The position numbers and the translations under genes were made by a program. From Hydrangea macrophylla (lineage: Eukaryota; Streptophyta; Magnoliopsida; Cornales; Hydrangeaceae): DNA of 64,000 bases. Below the pieces are notes generated by a model. The model ran no database searches. It saw nothing but the letters and a program-made list of their open reading frames with translations, and was not told the DNA's origin. Position 1 is the stretch's first letter, and each line of letters starts with the position of its first letter. The DNA is taken from positions 28,827,850-28,891,849 of the forward strand of contig CM066991.1 in the NCBI GenBank assembly GCA_033977485.1, written 5' to 3'. Positions 46,119 through 58,047 of the stretch are shown here, piece after piece.

Positions 46119-47640
46119 TGTGGACACACGGAATTCTGCTTTCCTTTCTGTTTGTTTTGAAATTGTTTTGAAAGAAAAAGTTTGATTTGATGAAAAGAAG
46201 GTCTATTGAAAATAGATACAGAGTCGCCACTTGGTCTTTAAGGAACCAAGAAACCTAATTTTAACTCACCCAAACGGATAAAGGGCACCGGCCTTTCATA
46301 ACCAAAGAACTTGACTCGGGGTTTTGGTACGAGAGAGGAAGGAGCCTTTGCCACAACTAAAGCACCCTCAACTCGCCCCGTCTTTTGACGGGCCTCAATT
46401 AGCATCTGAATAATCATCTTATACTATGTATGGTTCGACAATGAATACTACAATAGTATAATACTTAACATAAGAATTTTGAAATGGAAGATAAAAAAAA
46501 AAGGTATCATTCATAAGATCTAAGTCAAATATTTTCAGCACTTAAATGGAGATTATGACCACTTGAAATATCAATATTTGAACTCATATTAAGAACCTCC
46601 AAGATTGTTGGAGACATTGTTTTATTTCGGAAATAACCTCAAGAATACATGGGGATGTATTGAGGTTGTAACCATCATCTATCAAACATGTTTTTGAGGT
46701 CAAGAGATACTATCCATAAGGATTCACTCACCTCAAACTTCATGTCCTCATCTAAATGATGATGAACTAGTAAGTAAACAAGAAAAGGAAAAAGAAGTGA
46801 GATAAGAGGAGATGAACACCAAAGTAAGCAAACAAGTATATCAACAATCAATAGATGATATTCAATGATGTATTGGACTTGTAGCTTGGAGTTTAACTCA
46901 TATGTGGTGACATTAGACATGGAAGTAGCTTCTTCTCTCTTAAATGCTCACAAAAATGGTGGTTGGGTGTATTAAATATTAAGTATATGGAAGTAATGAT
47001 GTAAAAACAAAGTTTAGAACTCACTCTCTTGTTTAGAAATCAAAGAATGAAGCTTCTTTTCTCTCTACTCCAACCTTACCTCTACAACTTTCTCTCTAAA
47101 ACTATTCAAAGCTTGCATTTAATACCCCCAAAATGAGAAGTCAAGGGAGGTTTGTATAGGCCAATTTGGGGTAGTTTTGGGGTTTTAGAAGTACTCACAT
47201 TGGTCCCAAACAACTGAAAACATAGAGCTACGTTGTTTTGGTTTTTAATTAATCAAAATGGACCCCAAAAGAAATTGCAAAAATAGACCATTCTAGGGGA
47301 AAGTGCCACGGCAGCAGTGGGCTAGTGCCACGGCAGCAGTGGGCTAGTGCCACAGCAGCACTGCTCCTCATTTGTCCAGATAATTCTTTTTAGGCCCCCA
47401 GAGGTTCTGGTTTTTGTGAAAAGGCCCTATTTCGTCCGAAATTCACAGAAAATGTATATGAACTCCAAACTGAGCTTGCGATATACCGTTGGAAAGGTAA
47501 TGGAGTCTATTTTCCATATAAAATAGTTCAGAGATAGGTCACTTTGAAAAGTTTTGTGGTATACGTAATAAAAGCCGATTTGATTGTCTTTTTTACCTTC
47601 GGAAATTCATAATAAATTCGTTTTAAATCCAGAGATTATG
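46119..47640 (-). repeat. G2 3' LTR, truncated
   Basis: Starts (plus strand) TGTGGACACACGGAATTCTG like 55657. It aligns to 55657-58323 but lacks 1156 bp (junction 46530/46531, equivalent to 56068-57223) and everything after 58323. Contains the GTGCCACGGCAGCAGTGGGC repeats at 47303-47370. Confidence 0.85.
47303..47370 (-). promoter_or_regulatory. GC-rich dyad repeats in the G2 3' LTR
   Basis: Three copies of a 22-bp unit, TGCCACGGCAGCAGTGGGCT, in AT-rich surroundings. The matching region of the other LTRs is at 58007-58047 and 61259-61323. It lies about 130-150 bp upstream (minus strand) of the LTR TATA box. Confidence 0.55.
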
Positions 47641-47732
47641 ACACCATAGTACTTTTTGAAGAGGTTCGGGCCAAGGTAGTAAAGAAGAGGTTTATTTTCT
47701 AGTGGGTGGGACGACTGAACCGATGTGGTTGC

Positions 47733-47768
47733 CTACGTATCCCTGAGTGGGAGTCAGGTTGAGCGTAG
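47733..47768 (-). ncRNA. Tat hairpin, G2 copy (after integrase)
   Basis: 36 nt, minus strand, outer stem CTACG/CGTAG, inner TCCC/GGGA. The downstream text GCAACCACATCGGTTCAGTC matches the flank of G1 copy 1. Confidence 0.6.
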
Positions 47769-47852
47769 TTCAGGCCAAGGCTTTGAAAGAAGTTTGGGGA
47801 ATGGTCAAGCATAGTACTTTTTGAGGCGATCCATGTTGATTGGTTCTTTGAA

Positions 47853-48960
47853 TTAGACACCATCGAGGTGCATGATGTAGGTCGCTCCTCTAAAAAGGAT
47901 GGCCTTGACGATATAAGGGCCGACCCATTTGGGTTTGAACTTTCCGTGTGGATCAAAGATCGGGGCTCGCAATTCCTTAAGAACAAGGTCACCCTTGACA
48001 ATTTTCCTTGGACGAACCCTTTTGTTGAAAGCATGGGCTATCCTCTTTTGATAGATTTGGACATGGTCGATCGCGACTAGGCGCTTTTCATCTATGAGAG
48101 CCAACTCTTCGTATCTTTCTCTTAACCAATCAGATTATGAAATTTCACATTCCGCCATCACTCATAGGGAAGGTAATTCTATTTCGACCGGAAGGATTGC
48201 TTCCATCCCATATACTAGTGAGTATGGAATCACTCCTGTAGACGTCCTTATTGATGTTCTGTATCCCTAAAGTGCGAACGGTAGCTTTTCGTGATAGTCT
48301 TTGTAGGTATCGGCTGTTTTCTGCAGTATGGCCTTGACATTCTTGTTTGCGGCTTCGACCGCCCCATTGGTTTGAGGTCTGTACGGTGATGACTTATGAT
48401 AGGTGATTTTGTATTCCTCAAACAGATCCCTGACCTCTACTTTGAAGTGACTACCATTATCTGAAATGATCTCGTGGGGGACTCCATAGCAATAGATGAG
48501 GTTCTTCTTGATGAACTTGGCCATTTCCTTGGCCTCTAACTTGGTGTAAGATGGAGCTTCTACCCACTTTGTAAAGTAGTCAATGGCCACCAAAATGTAT
48601 CAATTTTCGTTTGAGGCCTTTGGAACAATTTCACTGATGATATCAATTCCCCAAGTTGAGAACGGCCATGGGGAGGTCATACTATAGAGCAGAGATGGAG
48701 GTACATGCATCATTTTTACGTGGATCTGGCACTTGTGGCACCTTTTCACGTATTTACAACAATCTTTCTCCAATGTCGTCTAGTGGTACCCTTGTCTTAC
48801 GATCTTTTTGGCTAGCATGTGACCATTCATGTGTGGACTGCAAACCCCTTCGTGTATTTCTTCCATCATTCTTCTGGAGCACTTTCCGAACAAGCAAGTT
48901 AGATTGTGACCATTGTACCCTTTCTTTAACAATTTTCTTTCACAAATGATGAACTATGTT
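47853..48960 (-). pseudogene. G2 integrase
   Basis: HHCC domain EEIHEGVCSPHMNGHMLAKK ... CCKYVKRCHKCQIH near 48730-48880, with one stop between. The core 48267-48593 keeps VAIDYFTKWVEAPSY (Asp), HEIISDNGSHFKVE (Asp) and NGAVEAANKNVKAILQ (Glu), so all three catalytic residues are present, unlike G1. C-terminal domain 47853-48104 (KRVRPRKIVKGDLVLKELRA, FKPKWVGPYIVKAIL). Stops and a frame break separate the pieces. Confidence 0.88.
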
Positions 48961-48980
48961 GCGAACCTTCAAATTGCTCT

Positions 48981-49938
48981 TTAATCTTTCTCGAAAGATT
49001 CTAAGGGATACACTCCCTTTTCTATGAAGTCCCAAACATCTTGGTACCATGGTATTTTGTTCTCTTCTTCTTTGATCGCGGGAACCATGTTGAATGAAGG
49101 CTCGTATCTTTGCTCAATTACAAAAGGCATCATCTTGACTCCACGGGAATTTTGATCATGGAGGCTAAGGTAGCCAACCAATCTGTTAGCTGGTTCTCTT
49201 TCCTAGGTAAGTGGAAGAATGTTATGTTCTTGAACTGTCTCTTGAGTCCATCGAGATGATCATGATAGGGCTTCAACCTTTCTTCTTTCAATTTCCATTC
49301 TCCTCTAACTTGTGATATAATGAGGTTTGAATCTCTGAAGACATCCAACTTCTGAACTCTTAGTTCTATGGCCGCTTCCATCCCCAGAATGCATGCCTCG
49401 TATTCAGCAGTGTTGGTGGAGTTATAACTGAGCTTGACTGCCAGTGGGGTGTGGTTCCCATTTAGTGATACTAGGATCATTCCTACTCCGTAGCCTTTCA
49501 TGTTGGCTGGCCCATCAAAGTACAACTTCCACTACTCTTCTTTGATTTCCATGATATTCTCGTCCGGGAACGAAAAATCTCCATTTTTTTTTCAGAATCA
49601 ATGGTGTGTTCAGCAAGATGTTCAACTATGGTTCTCCCTTTTACCGATTTTCTTGTAATATACTTGATATCGAATTTGGATAGTAGAAGTAACCAACGGG
49701 ATATATGACTGATCAGGATGGGTTTTTCGAGGAGGTACTTTAGAGGATCTATGCGGGATATAAGCACAGTCGAGAAGGCTAGCATGTAGTGCCTCAGTCG
49801 GCGAGTACACCAAACCAAAGCCCAACATATTTTTTCGTGGGTAGAGTAGTTGAACTCATACCCAGTCATACTCTTGCAAAGGTAATATGGCCTTTTTGAA
49901 GTGGCTTTTTTTCTCTTTCTTGGGCTAGCATGCATCAC
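48981..49938 (-). pseudogene. G2 dual RNase H
   Basis: 49498-49938 is the Ty3-type RNase H (KSMTGYEFNYSTHEKICWAL, WCTRRLRHYMLAFSTVLISR). 49130-49525, in another frame, is the archaeal-like second RNase H (MYFDGPANMKGYGVGMILVS, STNTAEYEACILGMEAAIEL, FRDSNLIISQVRGEW, LPRKENQLTDWLATLASMI). 48981-49181 continues to IPWYQDVWDFIEKGVYP. The pair confirms Tat affiliation. Confidence 0.88.
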
Positions 49939-49977
49939 ATGGCATTCTCGGAGACAGATAGGTAAAGAAGCAAAGGC

Positions 49978-51352
49978 TTATGAGGGGGGCAGTAAAAGGA
50001 CGGGTGGTTTTTGGAGGTAGGTTTTTATTTTGTCGAAAGCGACTTGGCATTGGTCATCCCATTGGAATTTCTCTCCTTTCTTCAGTAACCAGAAGAAGGG
50101 ATCACATGTGGTTGTGAGCTTGGAGATGAAATGGCCGATGAATTGGATTCTCTCGAGGAACCCCCGTTCTTCTTTCTCATTTTGCGGCTGTGCCATTTCC
50201 AAAATTGCTTTAATTTTGGAGGGTCCACTTCTATCCCCCTTTATGTGATGAGGAAACCCAGGAGCTTTCCAGAGGTCACACCAAAAGTGCATTTCTTGGG
50301 ATTTAGCCTCATCTTGTACTTGCGCAATCTTTTTAAGAACTTCTCCAAGGCCTCCAAGTGTCCCTTTCTATCTCTGGATTTTACGATCATATCTTTTACA
50401 TAAACTTCTACCTCCTTGTGAATCATATCATGCAACAGAGTTATGGAAGCTCTTTGGTAGGTTGCCCTAGCATTTTTGAGTCTAAAAGGCATTACCCTGT
50501 AACAGTAGGTCCCCCATGGTATGGTGAATGTCGTTTTTTCCCGGTCTTTCGGAGCCATTAGAATCTGGTTGTATCCTGAGAAACCATCCATGAATGACAA
50601 TAGTTCGTGTCTAGTAGTGTTATCTACCAAAACATCAATGTGAGGCAGAGGGAAGTCATCCTTTGGACTTGCCTTATTTAGATCACGGAAGTCGATGCAC
50701 ATGCAAACTTTTCCATCATTCTTAGGGATTGGCACGATGTTGGCAATCCATTCTGGATACTTGGTAATAATGATGAACCCTGCATTGAACTGCTTTTCTA
50801 CTTCTTCTTTGACCTTGAGTGCCATTCTGGTCTCATGCACCTAAGTTTTTGGTTGACGTGTTTAGAATCAGGGAGGAGGGGAATATGATGTTAGACAATG
50901 TTGGGGTCGACCCCAGGCATGTCCTCTTAAGACCAAGCAAAAACATCTTTGAATTCTTTTAGCAAAAGAGTCAGTTTTTCTTTTTCTTCTTTACTAAGTG
51001 TTGAGCCAATTTGCACAATTTGTGGACTGTCTTTTTCACCTAGGTTAATTGATAAAGTATCTTCAATTATTTCATAAGCAAGTAGTTTTTTAATTAGTTG
51101 CTTAAGTTCGATTGGGAGATCCTCGGAGGGATCTGTGCATTCATAAATATTAGACACAGAGGAGTAAGCAGAATCTTCTTTCATTTCATTCATGATAGGT
51201 GGAGTGATTACATCAGACAGTGGTGGACTTACAGCAGCCAACTCTGGTACAGACTCGATAATTGGAAGTACAGACTCCGACGGAACAGGAGATTGGGAGA
51301 CACAGACAGATGACTCTACAGCCTGGTTGCTCAGACCCTCCTCAATTGGCAT
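49978..51352 (-). pseudogene. G2 reverse transcriptase
   Basis: 50927-51352: RT lead-in (LSINLGEKDSPQIVQIGSTL, LLLKEFKDVFAWS). 50241-50840: fingers/palm with CIDFRDLNKASPKDDFPLPH, LLSFMDGFSGYNQILMAP and the active site VEVYVKDMIVKS, in which one Asp of the expected D-D pair is Lys. 49978-50292, shifted by one frame, carries QPQNEKEERGFLERIQFIGH. The active-site change alone would inactivate it. Confidence 0.9.
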
Positions 51353-51403
51353 GATCTGATCATCTTGGCTCTTGGCCCTCTTTTCTTCCTTTTCCTCAGC
51401 AAA

Positions 51404-52924
51404 TTATTCCCACATTTTCTCGATAACTTCGGTGTCTAGGTATTTCAACGAATCTTCCTCTGGGGTTTTCACAACTTCTTCAGGATAGAACATATCTCGA
51501 TAGAGGGGCCTTTCGCAGTTAGTGAAGGGGTGCATTTTTTCAGTGGCATGATGGATCCAAGGTTCAAGGAACCCAAAATAGGGGAAGTCATCCCCTTCTT
51601 TGATGAATTGCCCATTCAAGGTCTTGCGGTATGGTGGGAGAGTCCTCACTCTCTTTTTCTATGGCTTTTGTAGCTCGATATCCTCTTTGGTGGGCTTGTA
51701 CCCCAATACAAAAGTGCCGTTTTGTCCTTTGATTTTAGGGAACTCACGAATCCCTTGTTGGTATCGGCCCAATCCCATTCCAGGGAAGAAGTTCATCTTG
51801 CGGACGATGTTGACGATTACAGAGTGGATTTCAGGGAACCTGTCTTCTTCACTAATTATGTGGACTTCTTCCATGAAGAATCCTCCAATTTTCCCTTCTT
51901 CTAGCTCAGGTATTTGGATTTCAAAGATGGAAGTGTAGCTTGAAAAGGCTTCACTACCCCAATTGTTGCCGAGGATGATTTTTACCTCCTTTTCATGAAT
52001 GTACTAGATCATTTGGTGCATAGTGGACGATACAGCTTTATTGTCATGTAGACAAGGCCTCCTGATCAGAAAATTGAATGAGGCAGGTATATCCTTGACT
52101 TGAAAGATTTAAGTGCAAACCAAAGACCCTACTCTAATCTGGAGAAAAATGGTCCCTATCACATTTATCTTGGTATTATCATAAGCCTTCACGAATTGCA
52201 CAGACGGAGTGATGTCCTGGATGTTGACTCCCAAGGCGGTGCCGATCCTTAGAGCACAAACATTTAGGGCGGAGCCTGTATAGACCAAACAGAATGGCAC
52301 TTACTATCCCTTGCATTCAACAGTGATGTACAAAGCTTTATTAAGTGTAAACCCTTTCGGCGGCAGGTCTTCATCAGAAAAGGTAATGATTGGGTCAGGG
52401 GTGTGTGCGCCAAGGAAAGCCACCATGTCTTCCGGTGCGGCGTTGATGGGGACCTCAATTCACGCCAAGGCATTCAACAAGGCTTGCCTATGCTTATTAG
52501 ATGTTACCATGATGTCCTACATTGAGAGATGTGCTTGGGTTTTCTTCAACTACTTTATCAACTCATTATCTTCTTCGATGATCTCATCTATTTTTCCTTT
52601 CCCCTTGTCCTTGATCGGACTTTTCTCGATCCATTCAGTGGTAGGCTGCGGAGGCTGATAATGACGGATTGACCTAGTTAGATGACCAATCTCGGCAGGA
52701 GTAGGCCCTTCTACAGTCCTATCTTCTTTGAACCAGTCATAATTTGTTCCCACAAAGGGTTTCTCTCGCTCATTCCAGATAGAAGCATCACTTTCATTGT
52801 TGGGATCATACCATTTGAGGTCCACTGCCCCTAAATCATGTTCTTCCAAGAAGAATAGATCTTGTTCATCAGCCAGCTGTTGCTGCCACTCATCATCATC
52901 TCCTTCGATCAGATGAATTCCCAC
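51404..52924 (-). pseudogene. G2 protease and G-patch-like region
   Basis: 52550-52924 is an acidic linker (DEWQQQLADEQDLFFLEEHD, IGHLTRSIRHYQPPQP). The protease site near 52255-52285 reads LVYTGSALNVCALR where G1 has LVDNGSALNV, so the catalytic Asp is Tyr. 51659-51874 holds the G-patch-like KMNFFPGMGLGRYQQGIREF, followed by FVLGYKPTKEDIE. 51404-51649 (TLNGQFIKEGDDFPYFGFLE) matches G1 12700-12780. Same order as in G1. Confidence 0.78.
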
Positions 52925-53126
52925 AGAATCTGGGATGTCAATACGGGCTAAGGGAAGTCCTATGGGGATTATGAGAGTAGAAGGATCAAAAGTAGTGGGG
53001 TCATAGTCAATGAGGCTGATATTTTGGTGGTTCGGTAGGGGATTTTGGGTGACATGAGGCTACTTGGGAGGGTGCTTAATAATATTCTGGTCAATGAGGT
53101 CTTAGATATCATGGCAAAGGTGCATA

Positions 53127-54298
53127 CAATCATCGGTGTGGTGGCCAGGGGCTTGGTGGTAGGTGCATCTTTTAGACATATCACAATTGGGTGGTAGCGG
53201 GGCGTTTGAGGAGGAAGGAGTTGGAGGTGGCCTTTTTTGAGGAGGCGGTCTAAGGCTGAGGAAAGGGGGATTTCCAATTTGGAGAATTTACTAGGAGGCT
53301 TCCTCGGGAAAGGGCGACTAGGGGAGTTTGCTTGGTTGGGAGGTTGCTACAGCCTAGGAGGGTAAGCCATAGGTTGACTGCTAAAGGCATTGACATTCGG
53401 AGGGTTACGGGAGTAGTTGGGCCTTTTTGACTAACTCGGAGGCTCTTCTTTTTTGATCTTTCCTTCCCTTATGGCATCATCGATTCAAGTTCCAACTTCA
53501 AACAATTCCTCAAAGTTGGAGATGGTCTGGTAAAATAACTTCTCATGGTCGAGCGGTTGCAGATTCCGGATTAGCATCCTTACCTGTTCCTTTTCAATCG
53601 ACCGGTGGGTCATTTGGGCTACTTTATTCTTCCATCTGCTCAGAAATGCAGTAAAGGATTCATTGTTGTTCTGTCGAGTTGTTTCCAATCCTTGATAGTA
53701 ACATCAAGTTCTTGGTTATAGGAATAGTGGTCCACGAACACCGAACAATATCTTCCCATGCCCGAGTTTTAGAAGCTTCCAAGGTAAGGAACCATGACAG
53801 TTCAGACTTCGTGAGAGATTTTGGGAATAGCATAGCAATGTGCTCATAAGTGCAGCCCATTGATTGAAAAATGTTCATACACAGATTTACATGGCTTTTT
53901 GGATTCCCGGTTCCATCAGAACGGTCAATGGTAGGCATCTTGAAGTTTTCTGGCAACTTCATCTTAACAGGCTCGAAAAGTCCTTCCAAGTCTAGCATGT
54001 AATCATCAACCCCTTTACTCTTCCTCAATACGCTTTCCAACTTGTCGACTTTGTCCATTTTCTCTTGGAACTTTTTCTAATATGCTGGTGGTCGGGCCCC
54101 TTGAAACTAGTCTTCTTCTCTATTATTCTCGGGATGCGGTACGAATCCAAATGGTGGTGGTAGGAACTCAGGGGGACACTGTTGCCGCTGCTATTTCAGT
54201 TCTTCCATAAACTTCAGGACATGGGCCAGGCTGTCAGATTGTTGGCTTATGATGGCTCCCAATTCGGTGACCTTATTTTCCAGCTCTTCCTGATTCAT
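53127..54298 (-). pseudogene. G2 gag
   Basis: ATG at 54298 (MNQEELENKVTELGAIISQQ), short coiled coil, a stop after FMEELK. The core continues at 53660-54058: MDKVDKLESVLRKSKGVDDY, PTIDRSDGTGNPKSHVNLCM, SELSWFLTLEASKTRAWEDI. After a frame break come 53485-53688 (ESFTAFLSRWKNKVAQM, VRMLIRNLQPLDHE) and a complete knuckle CTYHQAPGHHTDDC at 53127-53166, in yet another frame. Confidence 0.85.
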
Positions 54299-55635
54299 GC
54301 TAAAATAATTTTGCGGGCTAATTCTGACCAAACGATTATCTGAATTTCTGGTCCAGGGCGAAGATCCCAGCTGCTGACTTTGAGAATCTATAGTGACCCT
54401 ACAGATTCGAGAGGATTTGTATCAGATTTTAACAGTGATGACTTTAGATAGACAATGACAGTGATGTTAACAGACGTGGACTGACTTATGTAAGACTGAA
54501 CGAGATAATGCCTGCAGACCAATAGGAATGGTGCATGCATGTGAGACAAGTACGCGGATTTAAGCCATAGTCTATATGATGCTCCTATTTCTAACATAAC
54601 AGTTTAAACAAATAAGGTCCTAACCATATAGAGTGTGCTAACTTTGCTTTCCAGTATGATCACGAAGGGAAAATAGGGGTTTCCAGGGTTTTATGAAGGC
54701 TTCTAGGAGAGACTGGACATTTCTTATTGGTTTGGACAAAGTTTCGGAGAGAAACCGGCATATCTGGGCATTTCTGGTTAGTTTGGACAGAGTTTCTGAG
54801 AGAAACTGGCATATCTGGGCATTTCTGGTTGGTTTGGATGGAGTTTCTGGGAGAAACTGGTTAATATGGTTATATATGGGATATCTGGACAGAGTTTTTG
54901 GGAGAAACTGGTTAATATGGTTATATCTGGGATATCTAGAGAGAGTTTCTGCGAGAAACTGGTTAATATGGTTATATCTAGGATATCTGGATAGAGTTTC
55001 TGGGAGAAATAGGTTTTTTTGACAGGAGCATGTGATGATGGTGATCATACTGTCTAGTATGTTTTCATACTCCTATGTCTTAGGACCGACAAACAAGGTA
55101 TGTGGTTTATATCTTTGTAAGCATAGAGCAGACATCCTCGTCATGGTGCCTAGGCAGGTTAACTCAATGTGATCACATGTGTGTGATTGCCTTGGGAATC
55201 ATAAGAAAGAGGTTCTGCCTTATGCCACATAAGCCTCTACACCACGTAGGTAATCCCGTCAGGGCATACAGCAGTTATACCACATTGTCCTATCTGAAAA
55301 GATAAATGAATAGTCCTATGAAAGGTTCTACAGGTATCTATATGCAAAGGCTGGGTTTAGTCAAAGAGGGTCTGTTGACGAGAGTTCCAATATACCGTCA
55401 GAGAGACAGTGCGGAGATTTTTACTCTTTTTCATATATCTTGGAAGGTACAGTATCAACTGTGACTTATGCCCTGGCACAACAAGACTTGGACAATGTCA
55501 GCGCCGCGTTTCAGACACAATCAGAGGGGGGAAATGCAAGAGTGCAATGTGGTGAACCAGACACAGTAAAAAGATGATTTTAAGGATGCTTCTTATGAGT
55601 CAAACCTCTGTATTATTTTGTTTTGAAAATAAATA
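54299..55635 (-). other. G2 leader between primer site and gag
   Basis: No gene. The only structure seen is the 51-bp tandem array at 54705-55015. The frames open across that array are repeat artefacts. Confidence 0.65.
54705..55015 (-). repeat. 51-bp tandem array in the G2 leader
   Basis: About six units containing GAGTTTCTGGGAGAAACTGG (an inverted repeat AGTTTCT/AGAAACT), at 51-bp spacing (GAGAAAC near 54748, 54799, 54850, 54901, 54952). Because 51 is a multiple of three, both strands are open by chance for over 100 codons. Confidence 0.88.
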
Positions 55636-55653
55636 TCCCCAGCAGAGTCGCCA
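55636..55653 (-). other. G2 primer-binding site
   Basis: Minus strand TGGCGACTCTGCTGGGGA, three bases (ATC) from the LTR end, the canonical Tat/Ogre site. Confidence 0.92.
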
Positions 55654-57854
55654 GATTGTGGACACGCGGAATTTCGCTTTCCTTTTTGTTTGTTTTGAAA
55701 TTATTTTAAAAGGAAAAAGGTTGATTTGATGAAAAGGTCTGTTGAAAATAGATACAGAGTCGCCACTTGGTCTTTAAGGAACCAAGAAACCTAATTTTGA
55801 CTCACACAAACGGATAAAGGGCACCAGTCTTTCATAACCAAAGAACTTGGCTCGGGATTTTGGTACGAGAGAGGAAGGAGCCTTTATCATGACTAAAACA
55901 CCCTCAACTCGCCCCGTCTTTCGACGGGCCTCAATTAGCATCCGAATATTCATCTTATACTATGTATGGTTCGGCAATTAATACTACAGTATTATATTAC
56001 ATCACACAAGAATTTTGAAATGGAAGATAAAAAAAGTAAGATATCATTCATAAGATTTAAGTCAAATATCACATAATGCAAAGGTGAAAGATCTCACAAA
56101 CAAACCTAGGAAAAATCATCTAATCACATATCAAGTAATCAAGTTTCCATAATCTAAAGGGGACATGGATTGTTCTTGAAACAAATAAATAAAAGGAAAC
56201 CAAAATATGCTTAGCAAGCTAGTATGATGCATGTTAATATTTGAGAAAATAAGACCTCTCAATCTCTGGGACGGACGAGAAAGGACGATCAGATCGAGGG
56301 GAAGCATAGACGTATGATCATGTTCATTCCTTATAATCTTCTTAGATTAGGGGTCACAAAAGCCCCAAATCTTGCATGGATGCAATGTATGATCCTAGAA
56401 TGTGCAAAGGTTGTAGTGTGTTTGTGTACATGGACTTTCTAAAGTGACTTAGAAGTATAAAATATGCGTGAATGCATGAAGAAAATCATCATAGAATATG
56501 TACAAATTTAGTATGAACTACTTCCTAAGAGATGAGCTAGTTTGGAAGGCATATGAACATCAAATCAAAGGATGGAAGTAAAAGTATACTTGTTGTGAAT
56601 AGTGGATAGAACATTGACTTGATCTTGTGGAAAATGTAAAGTTGGGCTAGGAATGTTTTCCATGCATGATTGTTTATGGAGATCATCCTTAGTGTGTCTA
56701 GAAAACAAATCAAAAAGCCAATCCTCAATAACTACTACAGATTGAGAGAAATCATATTAACAATAGAGGTTATTCAGAAACAGAGTTCGTACTATCGACT
56801 GAAATGTTGAAAAATATTAAAAACTTAAAACAAAACATCTAGAGGACCATATTATACAGAAAGTTTCTGAAGACATTGATGTTTAAGAGAAAAATAAGTT
56901 GGGACCACTCTTTTTGGAGAAGTTTTCTGGAAAACTAGTTGAAAGTCAACCAAGCTGCTGTGATAGTAAAGACAGAATGTTTGGAAGGAATGTTTGGACA
57001 AAAATGGACCCCGTTCAAGTGCTTTTAAGTCAATAAAAAAACCATGGGTGTTCTATAACGAATTAGGAAGATTTTCCAAGTGTTCTTGCATCCATACCAT
57101 GAGTATTGAACTCAGAATAATTCTTTGAAATCAAACAACTCACTGTTTTGAAGATTTTTGAAAGAAATAAGGTTTATTTCTTAGAATCCCAATATTGGGG
57201 TTTTAAAGGGGTTTTGAAAGTACATTTTCAGCACTTAAATGGAGATTATGAACACTTGAAATATCAATATTTGAACTCGTATTAAGAACCTCTAAGATTG
57301 TTGGAGACATTGTTTTATTTTGGAAATAAGCTCAAGAATACATGGGGATGTATTGAGGTTGTAACCATCATCTGTCAAACATGTTTTTGAGGTCAAGAGC
57401 TATTATCCATAAGGATTCACTCACCTCAAACTTCATGTCCTCATCTAGATGATGATGAACTAGTAAGTAACAAGAAAAAAAAAAAAGAAATGAGATAAGA
57501 GGAGATGAACATCAAAGTAAGCAAACAAGTATATAAACAATCAATAGATGATATTCAATGATATATTGGACTTGTAGCTTGGTGTTTCACTCATATGTGG
57601 TGACATTGGAGATGGATGTAGCTTCCTCTCTCTTAAATGCTCGCTAAAATGGTGGTTGGGTGTATTGAATATGAAGTAAATGGCAGTAATGAAGTAAAAA
57701 CAAAGCTTAGAACTCACTCTCTTGTTTAGAAATCAAAGAAGGAAGCTTCTTTTCTCTCTACTCTAACCTTATCTCTACAACTCTATCTCTGAAATATTTC
57801 AAAGCCATCATTTGACCCCCCCCCCCCCCCCCCCAAAATGAGAAGTCAAGGGGG

Positions 57855-57863
57855 ATTTATATA
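57855..57863 (-). promoter_or_regulatory. LTR TATA box (TATATAAAT)
   Basis: Minus strand GGCCTATATAAATCCCCC; the same box is at 61111-61118 in the G3 LTR. The GC-rich dyads lie about 150 bp upstream in the direction of transcription. Confidence 0.6.
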
Positions 57864-58006
57864 GGCCAATTTGGGATGGTTTCGGGGTTTTAGAAGTACT
57901 CCCATTGGTCCCAAACAACTGAAAACATAGAGCTACGTCGTTTGGTTTTTAATTAATCAAAATGGACCCCCAAAAGAAATTGTAAAAATGGACCATTCTG
58001 GGGGAG

Positions 58007-58047
58007 AGTCCCGCGATGGCACTGGGCTTGTGCCGCAGCGACTCTAC
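58007..58047 (-). promoter_or_regulatory. GC-rich dyad repeats in the G2 5' LTR
   Basis: GCGATGGCACTGGGCTTGTGC and the unit after it, a shorter version of the array at 47303. Confidence 0.5.

Noticed and set aside
54638..55048. 136-codon minus-strand and 109-codon plus-strand frames
   Set aside because: Both are open only because the 51-bp repeat length is a multiple of three; translation is a 17-residue repeat.
57816..57834. C19 run as a biological signal
   Set aside because: The matching LTRs have five or fewer C here; slippage or assembly error is more likely.
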